From Sporosarcina luteola (GTDB lineage: Bacteria > Bacillota > Bacilli > Bacillales_A > Planococcaceae): a DNA stretch of 64,000 nt. Position 1 is the stretch's first letter. Each line of letters opens with the position of its first letter. The stretch is taken from the NCBI RefSeq assembly GCF_023715585.1, contig NZ_JAMBOK010000002.1:248001-312000 (forward strand), given 5' to 3'. The notes under the pieces are model-generated. The model was not told the DNA's origin. It did not search any database and worked only from the letters and a program-made list of their open reading frames with translations. The position numbers were made by a program, and so were the translations under genes. Positions 18,601-30,266 of this stretch are shown here, piece by piece.

Positions 18601-19026
18601 GTGGCTAAAAAAGTAACCAAAATCGTGAAATTGCAAATCCCTGCAGGTAAAGCTAACCCAGCTCCACCGGTTGGACCGGCACTAGGTCAAGCAGGTGTCA
18701 ACATCATGGGATTCTGTAAAGATTTCAACGCACGTACAGCGGATCAAGCAGGTCTAATCATTCCTGTTGAAATAACTGTATTTGAGGATCGTTCATTCAC
18801 ATTCATTACAAAAACTCCACCAGCAGCAGTATTGCTGAAAGTTGCAGCTAATCTTCAAAAAGGTTCAGGCGAACCGAATAAAAAGAAGGTAGCTACTGTA
18901 AAACGTGATAAAGTTCGCGAAATTGCAGAACAAAAAATGGAAGACCTTAACGCAGCATCGGTTGAAGCGGCGATGGCAATGGTTGAAGGTACTGCACGCA
19001 GTATGGGAATCACGATCGAAGACTGA
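18601..19026 (+). CDS. rplK: 50S ribosomal protein L11
   Basis: The 141-residue protein forms the GTPase-associated region with 23S rRNA and L10. [20 protein letters not shown] at the N-terminus and the RNA-binding C-terminal domain ending SMGITIED are typical. It starts with GTG at 18601, 6 nt after AAGGAGGTG; the longer frame from 18550 runs through that ribosome site. Confidence 0.97.
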   Translation: MAKKVTKIVKLQIPAGKANPAPPVGPALGQAGVNIMGFCKDFNARTADQAGLIIPVEITVFEDRSFTFITKTPPAAVLLKVAANLQKGSGEPNKKKVATVKRDKVREIAEQKMEDLNAASVEAAMAMVEGTARSMGITIED

Positions 19027-19061
19027 TCGCGATGAAACCATGTTCTGTTTCTTTGTAGTGG

Positions 19062-19093
19062 GGGTTGCGCTTGTTCCTCGGAACACGCAACCC
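19062..19093 (+). promoter_or_regulatory. Stable hairpin between rplK and rplA
   Basis: GGGTTGCG and CGCAACCC enclose an inner GTTCC/GGAAC pair, giving a long stem with no T-run. It may be a processing site or an L1-binding autoregulatory element; L1 control is known in other bacteria, but not shown here. Confidence 0.5.
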
Positions 19094-19145
19094 TTATTCG
19101 TGGGAGGTTCAATCCGTTAAAACCACAAACGAGGAGGAAATTTTA

Positions 19146-19844
19146 ATGGCTAAAAGAGGTAAAAAGTTCACTGAAGCGGCGAAGCTTGTAGATCGCACGC
19201 AAGTGTATGACTTGAAAGAAGCGATTGAGCTTGCGAAGAAAACAAGCACAGTCAACTTCGATGCAACTGTCGAAGTCGCATTCCGTCTAGGAATCGACAC
19301 TCGTAAAAATGACCAGCAAATCCGTGGAGCAGTCGTGCTTCCGAACGGTACTGGTAAAACTCAACGCGTTCTAGTTTTCGCGAAAGGCGAAAAATTGAAA
19401 GAAGCGGAAGCTGCTGGTGCAGACTATGCAGGCGATGCAGAGTACATCACTAAAATCCAACAAGGCTGGTTCGATTTCGACGTTATCGTTGCAACTCCGG
19501 ACATGATGGGCGAAGTTGGTAAAATCGGTCGCGTATTGGGACCGAAAGGCTTAATGCCAAACCCGAAAACAGGCACAGTAACATTTGATGTTGCTAAAGC
19601 TGTTGCGGAAATCAAAGCAGGTAAAGTTGAATACCGTGCGGACAAAGCTGGAATTATCCACGCTCCAATCGGAAAAGCATCTTTCGACAACGAAAAGCTT
19701 GAAGAAAACTTCAAAACTGTTTTTGAAACAATCCAAAAAGCTAAACCAGCTGCAGCTAAAGGAACTTACATGAAGTCTGTGAATATCACGACTACAATGG
19801 GTCCTGCGGTCAAAGTTGATCCGTCAACTGTAGTTGTAAAATAA
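19146..19844 (+). CDS. rplA: 50S ribosomal protein L1
   Basis: The 232-residue protein of the L1 stalk carries the signature region [26 protein letters not shown] precedes the ATG at 19146; an upstream frame from 19065 is within the intergenic hairpin. Second gene after rplK. Confidence 0.97.
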   Translation: MAKRGKKFTEAAKLVDRTQVYDLKEAIELAKKTSTVNFDATVEVAFRLGIDTRKNDQQIRGAVVLPNGTGKTQRVLVFAKGEKLKEAEAAGADYAGDAEYITKIQQGWFDFDVIVATPDMMGEVGKIGRVLGPKGLMPNPKTGTVTFDVAKAVAEIKAGKVEYRADKAGIIHAPIGKASFDNEKLEENFKTVFETIQKAKPAAAKGTYMKSVNITTTMGPAVKVDPSTVVVK

Positions 19845-19850
19845 AAAACG

Positions 19851-19879
19851 TTGACAAGCTTGAAATCTTATAGTAAGAT
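19851..19879 (+). promoter_or_regulatory. Promoter of the L10 leader and rplJ-rplL
   Basis: Consensus TTGACA (19851-19856) and TAAGAT (19874-19879) with a 17-nt spacer. Confidence 0.78.
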
Positions 19880-19904
19880 TTCGTTTGTTGCAAAATAAAT
19901 CATT

Positions 19905-20030
19905 TGTACCGTAGACAGCAGGGGCTTCACAGCTTAATCATCCTGCCGAGGACAAGACGCTCTTTATGTTAAAGATGACGACTTTTCTGCCCTCGAGGTC
20001 TACTTTGTGGATCGCGAGGGCTTTTCATAT
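19905..20030 (+). ncRNA. Ribosomal protein L10 leader
   Basis: The leader shows the conserved CAGCAGGGGC, TCCTGCCGAGGACAAGACG and CTGCCCTCGAGGTC elements of the Bacillota L10 leader and ends in a GCCCTCG/CGAGGGC hairpin (19989-20021) with a T-run. The L10(L12)4 complex is known to bind it and reduce rplJ-rplL expression. Confidence 0.85.
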
Positions 20031-20068
20031 CGGTATAAATGACCCGAATTCTTACAGGAGGTGTCAAG

Positions 20069-20569
20069 ATGAGCAAAGTATTAGAAGCAAAACAAGCGAT
20101 AGTTGAAGAGATCTCAGGTAAATTGCAATCAGCAGTTTCCGTTGTCGTAGTCGACTACCGTGGTCTAAACGTGAGCCAGGTTACGGAACTTCGTAAACAG
20201 CTTCGTGAAGCAGGCATCGACTTCAAAGTTTACAAAAACTCAATGTCACGCCGTGCTGCTGAAACAGCTGGACTTGAAGGGTTGAATGAGCATTTGGTAG
20301 GACCAAACGCAATCGCATTCTCGACAGAAGATGTAGTTGCTCCTGCTAAAATCCTTAACGACTTCGCTAAGAAGAACGATAAGCTTGAAATCAAAGCAGG
20401 CGTGATCGAAGGAAATGTCGCTTCTGTTGAAGATATCAAAGCATTGGCTGAACTTCCATCCCGCGAAGGACTTCTTTCCATGCTACTCAGCGTTCTACAA
20501 GCTCCAATGCGCAACTTCGCGCTTGCAACAAAAGCTGTTGCAGAGCAAAAAGAGGAACAAGGCGCTTAA
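20069..20569 (+). CDS. rplJ: 50S ribosomal protein L10
   Basis: The 166-residue stalk base protein has the rRNA-binding N-terminal domain (VVVVDYRGL...) and a C-terminal helix that carries L12 dimers. CAGGAGGTG precedes the ATG at 20069. Downstream of the L10 leader and upstream of rplL. Confidence 0.97.
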   Translation: MSKVLEAKQAIVEEISGKLQSAVSVVVVDYRGLNVSQVTELRKQLREAGIDFKVYKNSMSRRAAETAGLEGLNEHLVGPNAIAFSTEDVVAPAKILNDFAKKNDKLEIKAGVIEGNVASVEDIKALAELPSREGLLSMLLSVLQAPMRNFALATKAVAEQKEEQGA

Positions 20570-20644
20570 GTTTACTCAAGCAGCCTGAACGAAAATCTGC
20601 GGGATAATTCCCGACAAACTAAAACCTATTAGGAGGAAAATATA

Positions 20645-21010
20645 ATGACTAATCAACAAATCCTTGACGCGATTAAAGAAATGACAGTTCTTGAATTGAA
20701 CGACCTTGTAAAAGCTATCGAAGAGGAATTCGGCGTAACAGCTGCAGCTCCAGTTGCAATGATGGGCGGAGCAGGTGCTGGTGAAGCGGCTGCTGAGCAA
20801 ACTGAATTCGACGTAGTTCTTGCATCTGCAGGAGACCAAAAAATTAAAGTTATCAAAGTTGTTCGCGAAATCACTGGCCTAGGCTTGAAAGAAGCGAAAG
20901 AAGTAGTTGATAACGCTCCTAAAGCAATCAAAGAAGGCGTTTCTAAAGAAGAAGCAGAAGAAATGAAAGCGAAACTTGAAGAAGTTGGCGCTGGCGTAGA
21001 AGTTAAGTAA
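20645..21010 (+). CDS. rplL: 50S ribosomal protein L7/L12
   Basis: The 121-residue acidic stalk protein has an N-terminal dimerisation domain, an Ala/Gly-rich hinge near residues 38-52 and the C-terminal factor-binding domain ending [16 protein letters not shown] precedes it, and a very strong terminator follows. Confidence 0.97.
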   Translation: MTNQQILDAIKEMTVLELNDLVKAIEEEFGVTAAAPVAMMGGAGAGEAAAEQTEFDVVLASAGDQKIKVIKVVREITGLGLKEAKEVVDNAPKAIKEGVSKEEAEEMKAKLEEVGAGVEVK

Positions 21011-21023
21011 TTTTTGAATAAAT

Positions 21024-21068
21024 GAAGAAAGGCTCGTCATTTTGGACGGGCTTTTCTTCGTTTTTTTA
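21024..21068 (+). terminator. Strong terminator after rplL
   Basis: A 15-bp stem (21024-21038 with 21045-21059, two G-T pairs) and a 6-nt loop followed by seven T. Confidence 0.93.
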
Positions 21069-21095
21069 TCTAAACGGAAACTGTTGATTTGTAGT

Positions 21096-21152
21096 GCTCG
21101 TAACGCTGCGCTTTTACTCGCAAAAGCCGTTCTTCGTTACGGCTTTCGCTGC
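21096..21152. repeat. Dispersed repeat copy 1 (hairpin AAAGCCGT/ACGGCTTT)
   Basis: GCTCG.AACGCTGCGCTT followed by TCGCAAAAGCCGT and ACGGCTTTCGC matches, nearly base for base, the copies at 56093, 56182 and 59929. The second half forms an 8-bp hairpin (21123-21130 with 21139-21146). No ORF is supported. Confidence 0.75.
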
Positions 21153-21257
21153 AATCACGGAATCTCCTTTATATCTACTTTATTAACTTTTAATAAGCCT
21201 ATCTAATAATGAAAATAGAAATAAATGGGCAACCTTTCGGGAGGAAGGAGAATCAAT

Positions 21258-21866
21258 ATGGCTGAACATTACTACTCTAAAAATCCAATAGTGAAAAGTG
21301 ATCCGAAGGAATGGCAAGCAATATTGCGCAACACTCGGCTTCGATTCAAGACGGACGCGGGAGTCTTCAGCAAAAGGGAAGTGGATTTCGGTTCACGCCT
21401 GCTAGCGGAATCTTTCGTAATGCCAATCGTGGCAGGGGCTGTGTTGGATGTCGGCTGCGGATATGGACCTATCGGATTATCGATCGCCGCATCTTTTCCG
21501 GACCGGAACGTCCATATGGTCGATGTCAACGAAAGGGCGATGGCGCTTGCCAATGAAAATGCCAAACTGAACAACATAGGGAATGTGTCAATCTACTCGA
21601 GTGATGCATTATCGGCTGTAGAGGCAGAGGGTTTCGCTGCGATATTGACGAACCCGCCAATCCGGGCAGGAAAAGAGACGGTATTCAAAATTTACGACGG
21701 TGCTTTTTCTAAATTGGCTGTCGGAGGAGAATTGTGGGTCGTCATTCAGAAGAAGCAAGGGGCTCCCTCCACAATGGCGCATTTGACGCAAATCTTCGGA
21801 AACGTGGAAACTGTGGAAAAGAAAAAAGGATATTTCATACTTAAAGCCCAAAAAACATTGACCTGA
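21258..21866 (+). CDS. Class I methyltransferase, RsmC-like (YbxB)
   Basis: The 202-residue protein has the SAM-binding motif VLDVGCGYGPIGL near residue 59 and the catalytic NPP motif (LTNPPIRAG, about 130), the layout of the RsmC C-terminal domain that modifies G1207 of 16S rRNA. B. subtilis YbxB occupies the same place before rpoB. Target specificity is inferred. GGAGGAAGGAG precedes ATG 21258; the rpoB promoter lies in its last codons. Confidence 0.88.
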   Translation: MAEHYYSKNPIVKSDPKEWQAILRNTRLRFKTDAGVFSKREVDFGSRLLAESFVMPIVAGAVLDVGCGYGPIGLSIAASFPDRNVHMVDVNERAMALANENAKLNNIGNVSIYSSDALSAVEAEGFAAILTNPPIRAGKETVFKIYDGAFSKLAVGGELWVVIQKKQGAPSTMAHLTQIFGNVETVEKKKGYFILKAQKTLT

Positions 21867-21886
21867 GTGTTTTCTTGTGCTAGTAT
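21858..21886 (+). promoter_or_regulatory. rpoB-rpoC promoter
   Basis: TTGACC (21858-21863) and TAGTAT (21881-21886) with a 17-nt spacer, overlapping the stop of the rsmC-like gene. The transcript would carry a leader of nearly 200 nt. Confidence 0.7.
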
Positions 21887-21983
21887 TGTAAAATGCATAA
21901 ATAATATAATGCGGTCGTGTGCCCTTTTGCATAAGATTTGGAAATCTAAGGCATACTGGCAATGGATAAAAGATTGTTAAACC

Positions 21984-22026
21984 GAAAATGAGCTCTTGCC
22001 AGAACTCGTTTTCTTTTTGTTTTTTT
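21984..22026 (+). terminator. Terminator in the rpoB leader, possible attenuator
   Basis: GAAAATGAG (21984-21992) pairs with CTCGTTTTC (22005-22013), followed by a long T-rich tract. It could end the rsmC-like transcript or attenuate rpoBC. TTGCCAG in its loop (21996-22002) can pair with CTGGCAA at 21956-21962. Confidence 0.8.
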
Positions 22027-22089
22027 CGATATCATACACTATTTTTATGATTTCGCAAAGGACTAATATTGTTTTGAGGGGTGAAAGAG

Positions 22090-25000
22090 TTGACAGGTCA
22101 TTTAGTTCAGTATGGTCAACACCGTCAGCGCAGAAGTTTCGCGCGGATCAATGAAGTTCTCGAGCTGCCGAATTTGATTGAAATCCAGACGGCATCTTAT
22201 GAGTGGTTCTTGGAAGAAGGATTACGGGAAATGTTCCGTGATATTTCTCCAATCCAGGATTTCACAGGTAATCTTTCGTTGGAATTCATTGATTATCAAC
22301 TTGGTGAACCGAAATACCCTGTTGATGAATCTAAAGAGCGTGACGTTACGTATGCAGCACCGTTGCGCGTAAAAGTGCGTTTGCATAACAAGGAAACGGA
22401 AGAAGTGAAAGAACAGGACGTTTTCATGGGTGACTTCCCGCTTATGACTGAAAACGGAACGTTCATCATCAATGGTGCGGAAAGGGTCATCGTATCCCAG
22501 CTCGTAAGGTCCCCGAGTGTCTACTTCAATGATAAGACAGATAAGAACGGCAAGCGCGGCTTTGCTGCAACTGTCATTCCGAACCGAGGAGCATGGCTTG
22601 AATACGAGACAGACGCAAAAGACGTAGTGCATGTCCGGATTGACCGCACTCGTAAGTTGCCGATTACCGTCCTTCTTCGAGCACTCGGATTTTCGACTGA
22701 TCAAGAAATCATTGAACTGATCGGAGACAATGAGTACTTGCGCAACACGCTTGAAAAGGATAATACGGAAACTTCGGAAAAAGCCTTGCTTGAAATCTAC
22801 GAGCGCCTTCGTCCTGGTGAACCTCCGACGTTGGACAGCGCGAGAAGCTTGCTGTACCCCCGCTTCTTCGACCCGAAAAGGTATGACTTGGCGAATGTCG
22901 GCCGTTATAAAATGAACAAAAAACTTCATCTGCAAAACCGTCTGTTCAACCAAACTGTTGCAGAAACACTTGCAGACCCTGAGACCGGCGAAATTCTAGT
23001 TGAAAAAGATCAGCTGCTAGATCGCCGCACGCTGGATCGTTTGCTGCCTCATCTTGAAAAAGGTGTCGGCATCCAGGAAATAACACATGTCGGCGGTGTC
23101 TTGGAAGAAGATATCACAATCCAGACAATCAAGATCTATGCTCCGAAAAGTGAAGAGAAGCAAGAGATCAATGTCATCTCGAATGCAAGCATCGATGAGT
23201 CGGTGAAGCATGTGACGCCTGCGGACATTGTCGCTTCCATCAGCTATTTCTTCAACTTGCTCCATGGAGTTGGAAATACGGACGATATTGACCATCTTGG
23301 AAACCGTCGTCTGCGTTCGGTCGGCGAATTGCTTCAAAACCAATTCCGTATTGGACTATCTCGTATGGAACGCGTCGTAAAAGAACGTATGTCCATCAAC
23401 GACACTCAATCGATTGTGCCTCAACAATTGATCAATATTAGACCGGTCATCGCTTCCATCAAAGAATTCTTTGGCAGCTCTCAGCTGTCTCAATTCATGG
23501 ATCAGACGAATCCGCTTGCCGAATTGACGCATAAGCGACGTCTATCAGCGTTAGGACCAGGCGGATTGACAAGGGAGCGTGCGGGCATGGAAGTCCGTGA
23601 CGTCCATTACTCCCACTACGGACGCATGTGTCCGATTGAAACGCCGGAAGGGCCGAACATCGGATTGATTAACTCCCTTTCAACGTTTGCGAGAGTAAAT
23701 AAGTTTGGTTTCATTGAAACTCCTTATCGGAAGGTTGACCCTGAAACTGGACGCGTTACTCACCAAATTGACTATTTGACTGCGGATATTGAGGATAACT
23801 ATGTCGTTGCGCAGGCGAATGCGCCGCTTAACGAAGATGGTTCCTACGTCAACGAAGAAGTGGTCGGACGTTTCCAAGGGGATAACACGGTATTCAAACG
23901 TGAGCAGATCGACTATATGGATGTATCTCCGAAGCAAGTCGTCTCTGCAGCGACAGCATGTATTCCGTTCCTTGAAAACGATGACTCCAACCGTGCCTTG
24001 ATGGGCGCGAACATGCAACGGCAAGCTGTACCTTTGTTGAATCCGGAAGCACCGTTAGTCGGAACCGGTATGGAACACGTATCAGCACGTGACTCCGGAG
24101 CTGCGGTTATTGCAAAATACCACGGCATCGTCGAACACGTCGAGGCGAGTGAAATACGGATCCGCCGCATTGAAACTGTGGACGGCAAAGAAGTGAAGGG
24201 CGACTTGACGATTTATCGTCTCGATAATTTCATCCGCTCCAACCAAGGGACATGCTATAACCAGCGTCCGATCGTCAGCGTTGGAGATCGTGTACAACCG
24301 CGCGATATCCTTGCAGACGGACCTTCGATGGACAGCGGGGAGCTTGCTTTGGGCCGAAACGTTCTTACAGCCTTCATGACATGGGATGGTTACAACTATG
24401 AAGATGCGATCATCATGAGCGAACGTCTTGTGAAAGATGATGTCTTTACATCCATCCATATCGAAGAGTACGAATCGGAAGCACGGGATACGAAACTTGG
24501 ACCTGAAGAGATTACAAGGGATATTCCGAACGTTGGGGAAGAAGCCCTTCGCAACTTGGATGACCGTGGTATTATCCGTATTGGTGCAGAAGTCCGCGAC
24601 GGTGACATCCTCGTCGGAAAGGTGACGCCAAAAGGGGTAACTGAACTGACAGCTGAAGAAAGACTTCTTCATGCGATCTTCGGTGAAAAAGCACGAGAAG
24701 TACGTGATACTTCATTGCGTGTTCCACATGGAGCCGGCGGAATCGTCTTGGACGTGAAAGTGTTCAATCGTGAAGACGGAGACGAATTGCCGCCAGGCGT
24801 CAATCAGCTCGTCCGTGCATATATCGTCCAGAAGCGTAAGATCTCCGTAGGGGATAAGATGGCTGGACGCCACGGTAACAAAGGGGTTATTTCACGCATC
24901 TTGCCTGAATCGGATATGCCATACCTTCCGGACGGCACGCCAATTGACGTCATGTTGAACCCACTTGGCGTACCTTCCCGTATGAATATCGGTCAGGTAT

Positions 25001-25623
25001 TGGAAATGCATCTTGGAATGGCTGCTCGGAACCTTGGTATTCATATGGCTTCGCCTGTATTTGACGGAGCGAATGAAGAAGATGTATGGAGCACCATGGA
25101 AGAAGCGGGTATGAACCGTGACGGAAAGACGATCCTTTACGATGGCCGTTCAGGCGAGCCATTTGACAGCCGTGTATCAGTCGGCGTCATGTATTTGATC
25201 AAACTCGCACATATGGTCGACGACAAGCTTCATGCTCGGTCGACTGGACCTTACTCGCTTGTTACGCAACAACCGCTCGGAGGGAAAGCCCAATTCGGCG
25301 GTCAGCGTTTCGGGGAGATGGAAGTATGGGCGCTTGAAGCTTATGGTGCCGCTTATACACTGCAAGAAATCCTTACTGTCAAGTCAGATGACGTTGTCGG
25401 CCGTGTGAAGACGTACGAAGCGATCGTCAAAGGGCAAAGCGTCCCTCAACCGGGCGTCCCTGAGTCGTTCAAAGTATTGATCAAAGAACTTCAGAGCCTT
25501 GGCTTGGATGTGAAGATGCTGACAGAGGAATTCGAAGAAATTGAAATGCGCGATCTCGATGATGACGATGATATGCAACCAACAGATGCATTGAATCTCA
25601 TGGCTGAAGATCAAACGGTTTAA
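22090..25623 (+). CDS. rpoB: RNA polymerase beta subunit
   Basis: The 1177-residue subunit contains all expected blocks, including the rifampicin-binding region [20 protein letters not shown] near residues 463-482, with the usual susceptible residues, and the [12 protein letters not shown] catalytic-site region. TTG at 22090 is the likely start, as in B. subtilis, with GAGGGGTG 6 nt upstream; a GTG at 22081 overlaps that site. Forms an operon with rpoC. Confidence 0.97.
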   Translation: MTGHLVQYGQHRQRRSFARINEVLELPNLIEIQTASYEWFLEEGLREMFRDISPIQDFTGNLSLEFIDYQLGEPKYPVDESKERDVTYAAPLRVKVRLHNKETEEVKEQDVFMGDFPLMTENGTFIINGAERVIVSQLVRSPSVYFNDKTDKNGKRGFAATVIPNRGAWLEYETDAKDVVHVRIDRTRKLPITVLLRALGFSTDQEIIELIGDNEYLRNTLEKDNTETSEKALLEIYERLRPGEPPTLDSARSLLYPRFFDPKRYDLANVGRYKMNKKLHLQNRLFNQTVAETLADPETGEILVEKDQLLDRRTLDRLLPHLEKGVGIQEITHVGGVLEEDITIQTIKIYAPKSEEKQEINVISNASIDESVKHVTPADIVASISYFFNLLHGVGNTDDIDHLGNRRLRSVGELLQNQFRIGLSRMERVVKERMSINDTQSIVPQQLINIRPVIASIKEFFGSSQLSQFMDQTNPLAELTHKRRLSALGPGGLTRERAGMEVRDVHYSHYGRMCPIETPEGPNIGLINSLSTFARVNKFGFIETPYRKVDPETGRVTHQIDYLTADIEDNYVVAQANAPLNEDGSYVNEEVVGRFQGDNTVFKREQIDYMDVSPKQVVSAATACIPFLENDDSNRALMGANMQRQAVPLLNPEAPLVGTGMEHVSARDSGAAVIAKYHGIVEHVEASEIRIRRIETVDGKEVKGDLTIYRLDNFIRSNQGTCYNQRPIVSVGDRVQPRDILADGPSMDSGELALGRNVLTAFMTWDGYNYEDAIIMSERLVKDDVFTSIHIEEYESEARDTKLGPEEITRDIPNVGEEALRNLDDRGIIRIGAEVRDGDILVGKVTPKGVTELTAEERLLHAIFGEKAREVRDTSLRVPHGAGGIVLDVKVFNREDGDELPPGVNQLVRAYIVQKRKISVGDKMAGRHGNKGVISRILPESDMPYLPDGTPIDVMLNPLGVPSRMNIGQVLEMHLGMAARNLGIHMASPVFDGANEEDVWSTMEEAGMNRDGKTILYDGRSGEPFDSRVSVGVMYLIKLAHMVDDKLHARSTGPYSLVTQQPLGGKAQFGGQRFGEMEVWALEAYGAAYTLQEILTVKSDDVVGRVKTYEAIVKGQSVPQPGVPESFKVLIKELQSLGLDVKMLTEEFEEIEMRDLDDDDDMQPTDALNLMAEDQTV

Positions 25624-25731
25624 TTGAAATATAGTCTGTGCAATTGGATAGGGGAGCTCGGAACGCTCCTCTATCTTACTGATAAAGATGTGAGTCCATC
25701 GCGGAGATAAGATAAGAGGGAGGTAGGCTCC

Positions 25732-28700
25732 TTGATAGATGTAAACAATTTTGAGTATATGAAAATCGGCCTTGCTTCACCGGATAAAATTCGTTCTTGG
25801 TCTTACGGTGAAGTGAAAAAACCCGAAACGATCAACTATCGTACGTTAAAGCCCGAAAAAGACGGTCTGTTCTGTGAAAGAATCTTCGGTCCTACGAAAG
25901 ACTGGGAATGTCATTGTGGGAAATATAAGCGCGTCCGTTACAAAGGCGTTGTCTGTGATCGATGCGGCGTTGAAGTAACTCGTCAAAAAGTGCGCCGTGA
26001 ACGTATGGGACATATTGAACTTGCAGCACCGGTAACGCATATTTGGTATTTCAAAGGAATCCCGAGCAGAATGGGCCTTATTCTTGATATGACACCACGT
26101 GCGTTGGAAGAAATCATTTATTTCGCATCTTACGTCGTTGTCGATCCTGCAGATACGCCACTTGAACGAAAACAATTGCTTTCCGAGAAGGAGTTTAGGC
26201 TCTACCGTGAAAAGTACGGCTCGAAATTCCAGGCTCTCATGGGTGCAGAGGCGATTGAGCAGCTTCTAATGGCAATTGATTTGGATAAAGAAACGGAAAG
26301 TCTGAAGGAAGAGTTGAAGACAGTTCAAGGTCAACGTCGTACACGTGCGATCAGACGCTTGGAAGTCGTCGAATCTTTCCGTAACTCTGGAAACCGTCCG
26401 GAATGGATGGTTCTCGAAGTGTTGCCGGTCATCCCTCCTGAATTGCGCCCGATGGTTCAATTGGACGGCGGTCGTTTTGCCACTTCCGATTTGAACGATC
26501 TTTACCGGAGAGTCATTAACCGGAATAACCGTTTGAAGCGTCTTCTTGACCTTGGCGCTCCTGGCATCATCGTGCAGAACGAAAAACGTATGCTCCAGGA
26601 AGCTGTCGATGCGCTCGTTGATAACGGACGACGCGGACGTCCGGTTACAGGACCAGGGAATCGTCCGTTGAAATCCCTCTCCCATATGTTGAAAGGGAAG
26701 CAAGGTCGCTTCCGTCAAAACCTCTTGGGTAAACGGGTCGATTATTCAGGCCGTTCGGTTATCGTTGTTGGGCCAAACCTGAAAATGTATCAATGTGGTC
26801 TTCCGAAAGAGATGGCCATTGAATTGTTCAAGCCTTTCGTTATGAAGGAATTGGTCGAACGCGGACTCGCCCATAACATCAAGAGCGCGAAACGCAAGAT
26901 CGAACGACTGCATTCTGAAGTTTGGGATGTCCTTGAAGATGTCATTAAAGAGCATCCGGTCTTACTGAACCGTGCTCCGACCCTTCATAGACTCGGAATC
27001 CAGGCATTCGAACCGTTATTGGTCGAAGGCCGTGCAATCCAACTTCATCCACTCGTCTGTACGGCTTATAACGCCGACTTCGACGGAGACCAAATGGCAG
27101 TTCACGTTCCACTTTCGGCAGAAGCACAAGCCGAGGCGCGTCTGCTCATGCTTGCAGCGCAAAACATCCTGAACCCGAAAGACGGTAAACCGGTCGTAAC
27201 GCCATCACAGGATATGGTGTTGGGCAACTACTACCTTACGTTGGAAAGGGCAGGGTCTATCGGCGAAGGGTCGATTTTCAGCAATATGAATGAGGCTTTG
27301 ATTGCATATCAAACTGGCCATGTCCATTTGCATACGAGAATCGCCGTCCAAGCTGGTTCGTTGAACAACCCTACATTTACTGAAGAACAGAATCGCAAGC
27401 TTTTATTGACGACAATCGGGAAGCTCATTTTCAATGAAATCCTTCCTGAGACGTTCCCATACATCAATGAACCGACAGATCACAATCTACAGATTGAAAC
27501 GCCGGATAAATATTTCATTGATGGAACAGTAAATATTAGAGAGCATATTCAAAACGCGGAGATTGTCCTTCCTTTCCGTAAAAAGATCCTTGGAAATATC
27601 ATCGCGGAAATCTTCAAGAAGTTCCATATTACGGAAACTTCGAGAATGCTTGACCGGATGAAAAACCTAGGCTTTAAATATTCAACTCGCGCAGGCATCA
27701 CGGTCGGTATCTCAGATATCGTCGTATTGCCGAACAAAGACGATATCTTGAAAGAAGCTCAAGATAAAGTGGATAAAGTGACGCAGCAATTCCGCCGTGG
27801 CCTAATTACGGAAGAAGAGCGTTATGATCGTGTCATTTCCTACTGGAGTAATGCCAAGGACGTCATCCAGGATAAACTGATGGACTCTCTTGAAAATACA
27901 AACCCTATTTACATGATGAGTGACTCAGGTGCCCGTGGTAACGCGTCCAACTTTACACAGCTCGCGGGAATGCGGGGACTGATGGCCAACCCGGCAGGAC
28001 GGATCATCGAGTTGCCAATCAAGTCTTCGTTCCGTGAAGGATTGACAGTACTCGAGTACTTCATCTCTACTCACGGTGCCCGTAAAGGTCTTGCGGATAC
28101 AGCGTTGAAAACTGCCGACTCCGGTTACTTGACACGTCGTCTCGTAGACGTTGCGCAAGATGTCATCGTACGCGAAGACGATTGTGGAACGGACAGAGGT
28201 CTGCAAATCAGCGCGCTTACTGAAGGAACAGAAGTCATCGAAACATTGGAAGAGCGTATTGAAGGCCGTCATACGAAGAAGACGATCCGTCACCCGGAAA
28301 CGGGCGAAGTGATTGTTCCGAAAGATGGTCTTGTCACTGCCGATCTTGCAGCAGCAATCATCAATGCAGGCATCGAAACAGTTACAATCCGCTCTGCGTT
28401 CACTTGTAATACAAAACACGGTATTTGTAAAAAATGTTACGGCATCAACCTTGCAACAGGGGAAGCGGTTGAAGTTGGCGAAGCGGTCGGAATCATCGCT
28501 GCACAATCAATCGGTGAGCCTGGTACACAGCTTACGATGCGTACATTCCATACTGGTGGGGTTGCTGGGGATGACATCACATCCGGTCTACCTCGTATCC
28601 AGGAGATTTTCGAATCCCGGAATCCGAAAGGGCAAGCAGTCATCTCTGAGATTAAAGGTGAAGTCACAGAGATTGATGAAATCCGGGAAGGGCAGAAGGA

Positions 28701-29325
28701 AATTACAATTCAAGGGGAAGTTGAGACGCGCAAGTATCTTGCTCCATACAATGCCCGCTTGAAAGTGCAAGTCGGCGATTCAATCGATCGTGGGGACAGC
28801 ATTACTGAAGGTTCCATCGATCCGAAAGAATTGATCATCGTCAAAGATGTAGCGACTGTACAAGAATACCTTCTAAAAGAAGTTCAGAAAGTATACCGTA
28901 TGCAAGGTGTAGAAATCGGTGATAAGCACGTTGAAGTGATGGTCCGCCAGATGCTTCGTAAAGTGCGTGTCATCGAAGCGGGTGACACGGATCTACTTCC
29001 GGGATCGTTGCTCGACATCCACCAATTCTCCGAAGCGAACGCCAAAGTGCTGAAAAGCGGGAAAGTGCCGGCTACATCACGTCCGGTCATTCTCGGTATT
29101 ACGAAAGCATCGCTTGAAACGGAATCCTTCTTGTCGGCAGCATCCTTCCAGGAGACGACTCGCGTCCTAACAGATGCAGCGATCAAAGGAAAAACGGATG
29201 AATTGCTCGGCCTTAAGGAGAACGTTATCATCGGTAAGCTTGTTCCAGCCGGAACGGGCATGCAGCGCTACCGCCAGATCCAGATGGAACAAGAAGAAAA
29301 GGCGGCAGCAGCGGTAATTGAGTAA
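25732..29325 (+). CDS. rpoC: RNA polymerase beta' subunit
   Basis: The 1197-residue subunit has the N-terminal zinc cysteines ([20 protein letters not shown]), the catalytic [12 protein letters not shown] magnesium motif and a second cysteine cluster ([11 protein letters not shown]). It starts with TTG at 25732 after GGGAGGT, like its B. subtilis counterpart. A strong terminator ends the rpoBC unit. Confidence 0.97.
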   Translation: MIDVNNFEYMKIGLASPDKIRSWSYGEVKKPETINYRTLKPEKDGLFCERIFGPTKDWECHCGKYKRVRYKGVVCDRCGVEVTRQKVRRERMGHIELAAPVTHIWYFKGIPSRMGLILDMTPRALEEIIYFASYVVVDPADTPLERKQLLSEKEFRLYREKYGSKFQALMGAEAIEQLLMAIDLDKETESLKEELKTVQGQRRTRAIRRLEVVESFRNSGNRPEWMVLEVLPVIPPELRPMVQLDGGRFATSDLNDLYRRVINRNNRLKRLLDLGAPGIIVQNEKRMLQEAVDALVDNGRRGRPVTGPGNRPLKSLSHMLKGKQGRFRQNLLGKRVDYSGRSVIVVGPNLKMYQCGLPKEMAIELFKPFVMKELVERGLAHNIKSAKRKIERLHSEVWDVLEDVIKEHPVLLNRAPTLHRLGIQAFEPLLVEGRAIQLHPLVCTAYNADFDGDQMAVHVPLSAEAQAEARLLMLAAQNILNPKDGKPVVTPSQDMVLGNYYLTLERAGSIGEGSIFSNMNEALIAYQTGHVHLHTRIAVQAGSLNNPTFTEEQNRKLLLTTIGKLIFNEILPETFPYINEPTDHNLQIETPDKYFIDGTVNIREHIQNAEIVLPFRKKILGNIIAEIFKKFHITETSRMLDRMKNLGFKYSTRAGITVGISDIVVLPNKDDILKEAQDKVDKVTQQFRRGLITEEERYDRVISYWSNAKDVIQDKLMDSLENTNPIYMMSDSGARGNASNFTQLAGMRGLMANPAGRIIELPIKSSFREGLTVLEYFISTHGARKGLADTALKTADSGYLTRRLVDVAQDVIVREDDCGTDRGLQISALTEGTEVIETLEERIEGRHTKKTIRHPETGEVIVPKDGLVTADLAAAIINAGIETVTIRSAFTCNTKHGICKKCYGINLATGEAVEVGEAVGIIAAQSIGEPGTQLTMRTFHTGGVAGDDITSGLPRIQEIFESRNPKGQAVISEIKGEVTEIDEIREGQKEITIQGEVETRKYLAPYNARLKVQVGDSIDRGDSITEGSIDPKELIIVKDVATVQEYLLKEVQKVYRMQGVEIGDKHVEVMVRQMLRKVRVIEAGDTDLLPGSLLDIHQFSEANAKVLKSGKVPATSRPVILGITKASLETESFLSAASFQETTRVLTDAAIKGKTDELLGLKENVIIGKLVPAGTGMQRYRQIQMEQEEKAAAAVIE

Positions 29326-29335
29326 TTGATTAATG

Positions 29336-29368
29336 AAAGGGGAGAGAAATTTTCCTCTCCCCTTTTTT
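29336..29368 (+). terminator. Terminator after rpoC
   Basis: AAAGGGGAGAG (29336-29346) pairs with CTCTCCCCTTT (29355-29365), followed by T. Confidence 0.93.
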
Positions 29369-29376
29369 ATTAATTG

Positions 29377-29405
29377 TTGACATGCATCTTCACAGATGGT
29401 AATAT
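29377..29405 (+). promoter_or_regulatory. Promoter of the rplGB-rpsL-rpsG-fusA unit
   Basis: Consensus TTGACA (29377-29382) and TAATAT (29400-29405) with a 17-nt spacer, right after the rpoC terminator. Confidence 0.8.
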
Positions 29406-29450
29406 ACAAAAGGTTGATAGTTGAATGTCTGTACTTTGGAGGATGCACGA

Positions 29451-29699
29451 ATGTCTTATGAAAAAGTCGAGCAGGCAAAGAAGACAATCATCGGTACAAA
29501 GCAAACAGTGAAAGCGATAAAATCTGGCGTGGTGAAGGAAGTCGTCATTGCGGAAGATGTCGAAGGAAAGCTAGTCGAACCGGTTATCGGAGAAGCAGCC
29601 AAGAACGGCATCCGAGTAAGTTATGTCGAATCGAGGGAGAAACTCGGTCGGGCATGCGGCATTCAAGTCGGTGCGTCCGTCGTCGCCATTACTGTATGA
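29451..29699 (+). CDS. rplGB: L7Ae-family ribosomal protein (YbxF)
   Basis: The 82-residue protein is a small L7Ae/L30e-like kink-turn RNA-binding protein; [13 protein letters not shown] and VVIAEDVE are characteristic. Its position between rpoC and rpsL matches B. subtilis ybxF, a ribosome-associated protein. GGAGGA precedes ATG 29451. Confidence 0.92.
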   Translation: MSYEKVEQAKKTIIGTKQTVKAIKSGVVKEVVIAEDVEGKLVEPVIGEAAKNGIRVSYVESREKLGRACGIQVGASVVAITV

Positions 29700-29704
29700 T
29701 AGTT

Positions 29705-29737
29705 TTTGTGTGATGAAACACACAAAGACTTTGTTTT
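29705..29737 (+). promoter_or_regulatory. Hairpin upstream of rpsL
   Basis: TTTGTGTG (29705-29712) pairs perfectly with CACACAAA (29719-29726), followed by GACTTTGTTTTT. It may reduce readthrough from rplGB into rpsL or act as an S12 leader element. Confidence 0.5.
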
Positions 29738-29802
29738 TACCCCAAAAATGAACCACCTGGATGTGTGGTCTTACAAAAAGCACAATGAAAGGAGGAAATC
29801 CG

Positions 29803-30225
29803 ATGCCTACAATTAACCAATTGGTCCGTAAACCTCGTAAATCGAAATCGGACAGTTCCAAGGCACCAGCACTCGGAAAAAGCTATAACAGCTTCAAAAA
29901 GTCGATGACAAATGTCAACTCGCCACAAAAAAGAGGTGTTTGTACTCGTGTGGGTACAATGACTCCGAAGAAACCAAACTCGGCTCTTCGTAAATATGCG
30001 CGTGTTCGTTTGACAAACACTTTGGAAGTGAACGCATATATCCCTGGTGAAGGTCACAACCTTCAAGAGCACAGCGTTGTTCTTATCCGCGGAGGACGTG
30101 TAAAAGACTTACCGGGTGTTCGTTACCACATCGTACGTGGAGCGCTTGATACTGCTGGAGTTACTGGCCGTATGCAAAGCCGTTCACAATACGGTGCGAA
30201 AAGACCTAAAGAAAAGAAAAACTAA
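29803..30225 (+). CDS. rpsL: 30S ribosomal protein S12
   Basis: The 140-residue decoding-centre protein has [13 protein letters not shown] with the lysine where streptomycin-resistance changes arise, here wild type, and the GVRYHIVRG segment. AAGGAGG precedes ATG 29803; an upstream frame from 29761 is not supported. Confidence 0.97.
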   Translation: MPTINQLVRKPRKSKSDSSKAPALGKSYNSFKKSMTNVNSPQKRGVCTRVGTMTPKKPNSALRKYARVRLTNTLEVNAYIPGEGHNLQEHSVVLIRGGRVKDLPGVRYHIVRGALDTAGVTGRMQSRSQYGAKRPKEKKN

Positions 30226-30266
30226 TTACGAAAACGAAATGATTATTTCGAAAGGAGGAAAACAAT

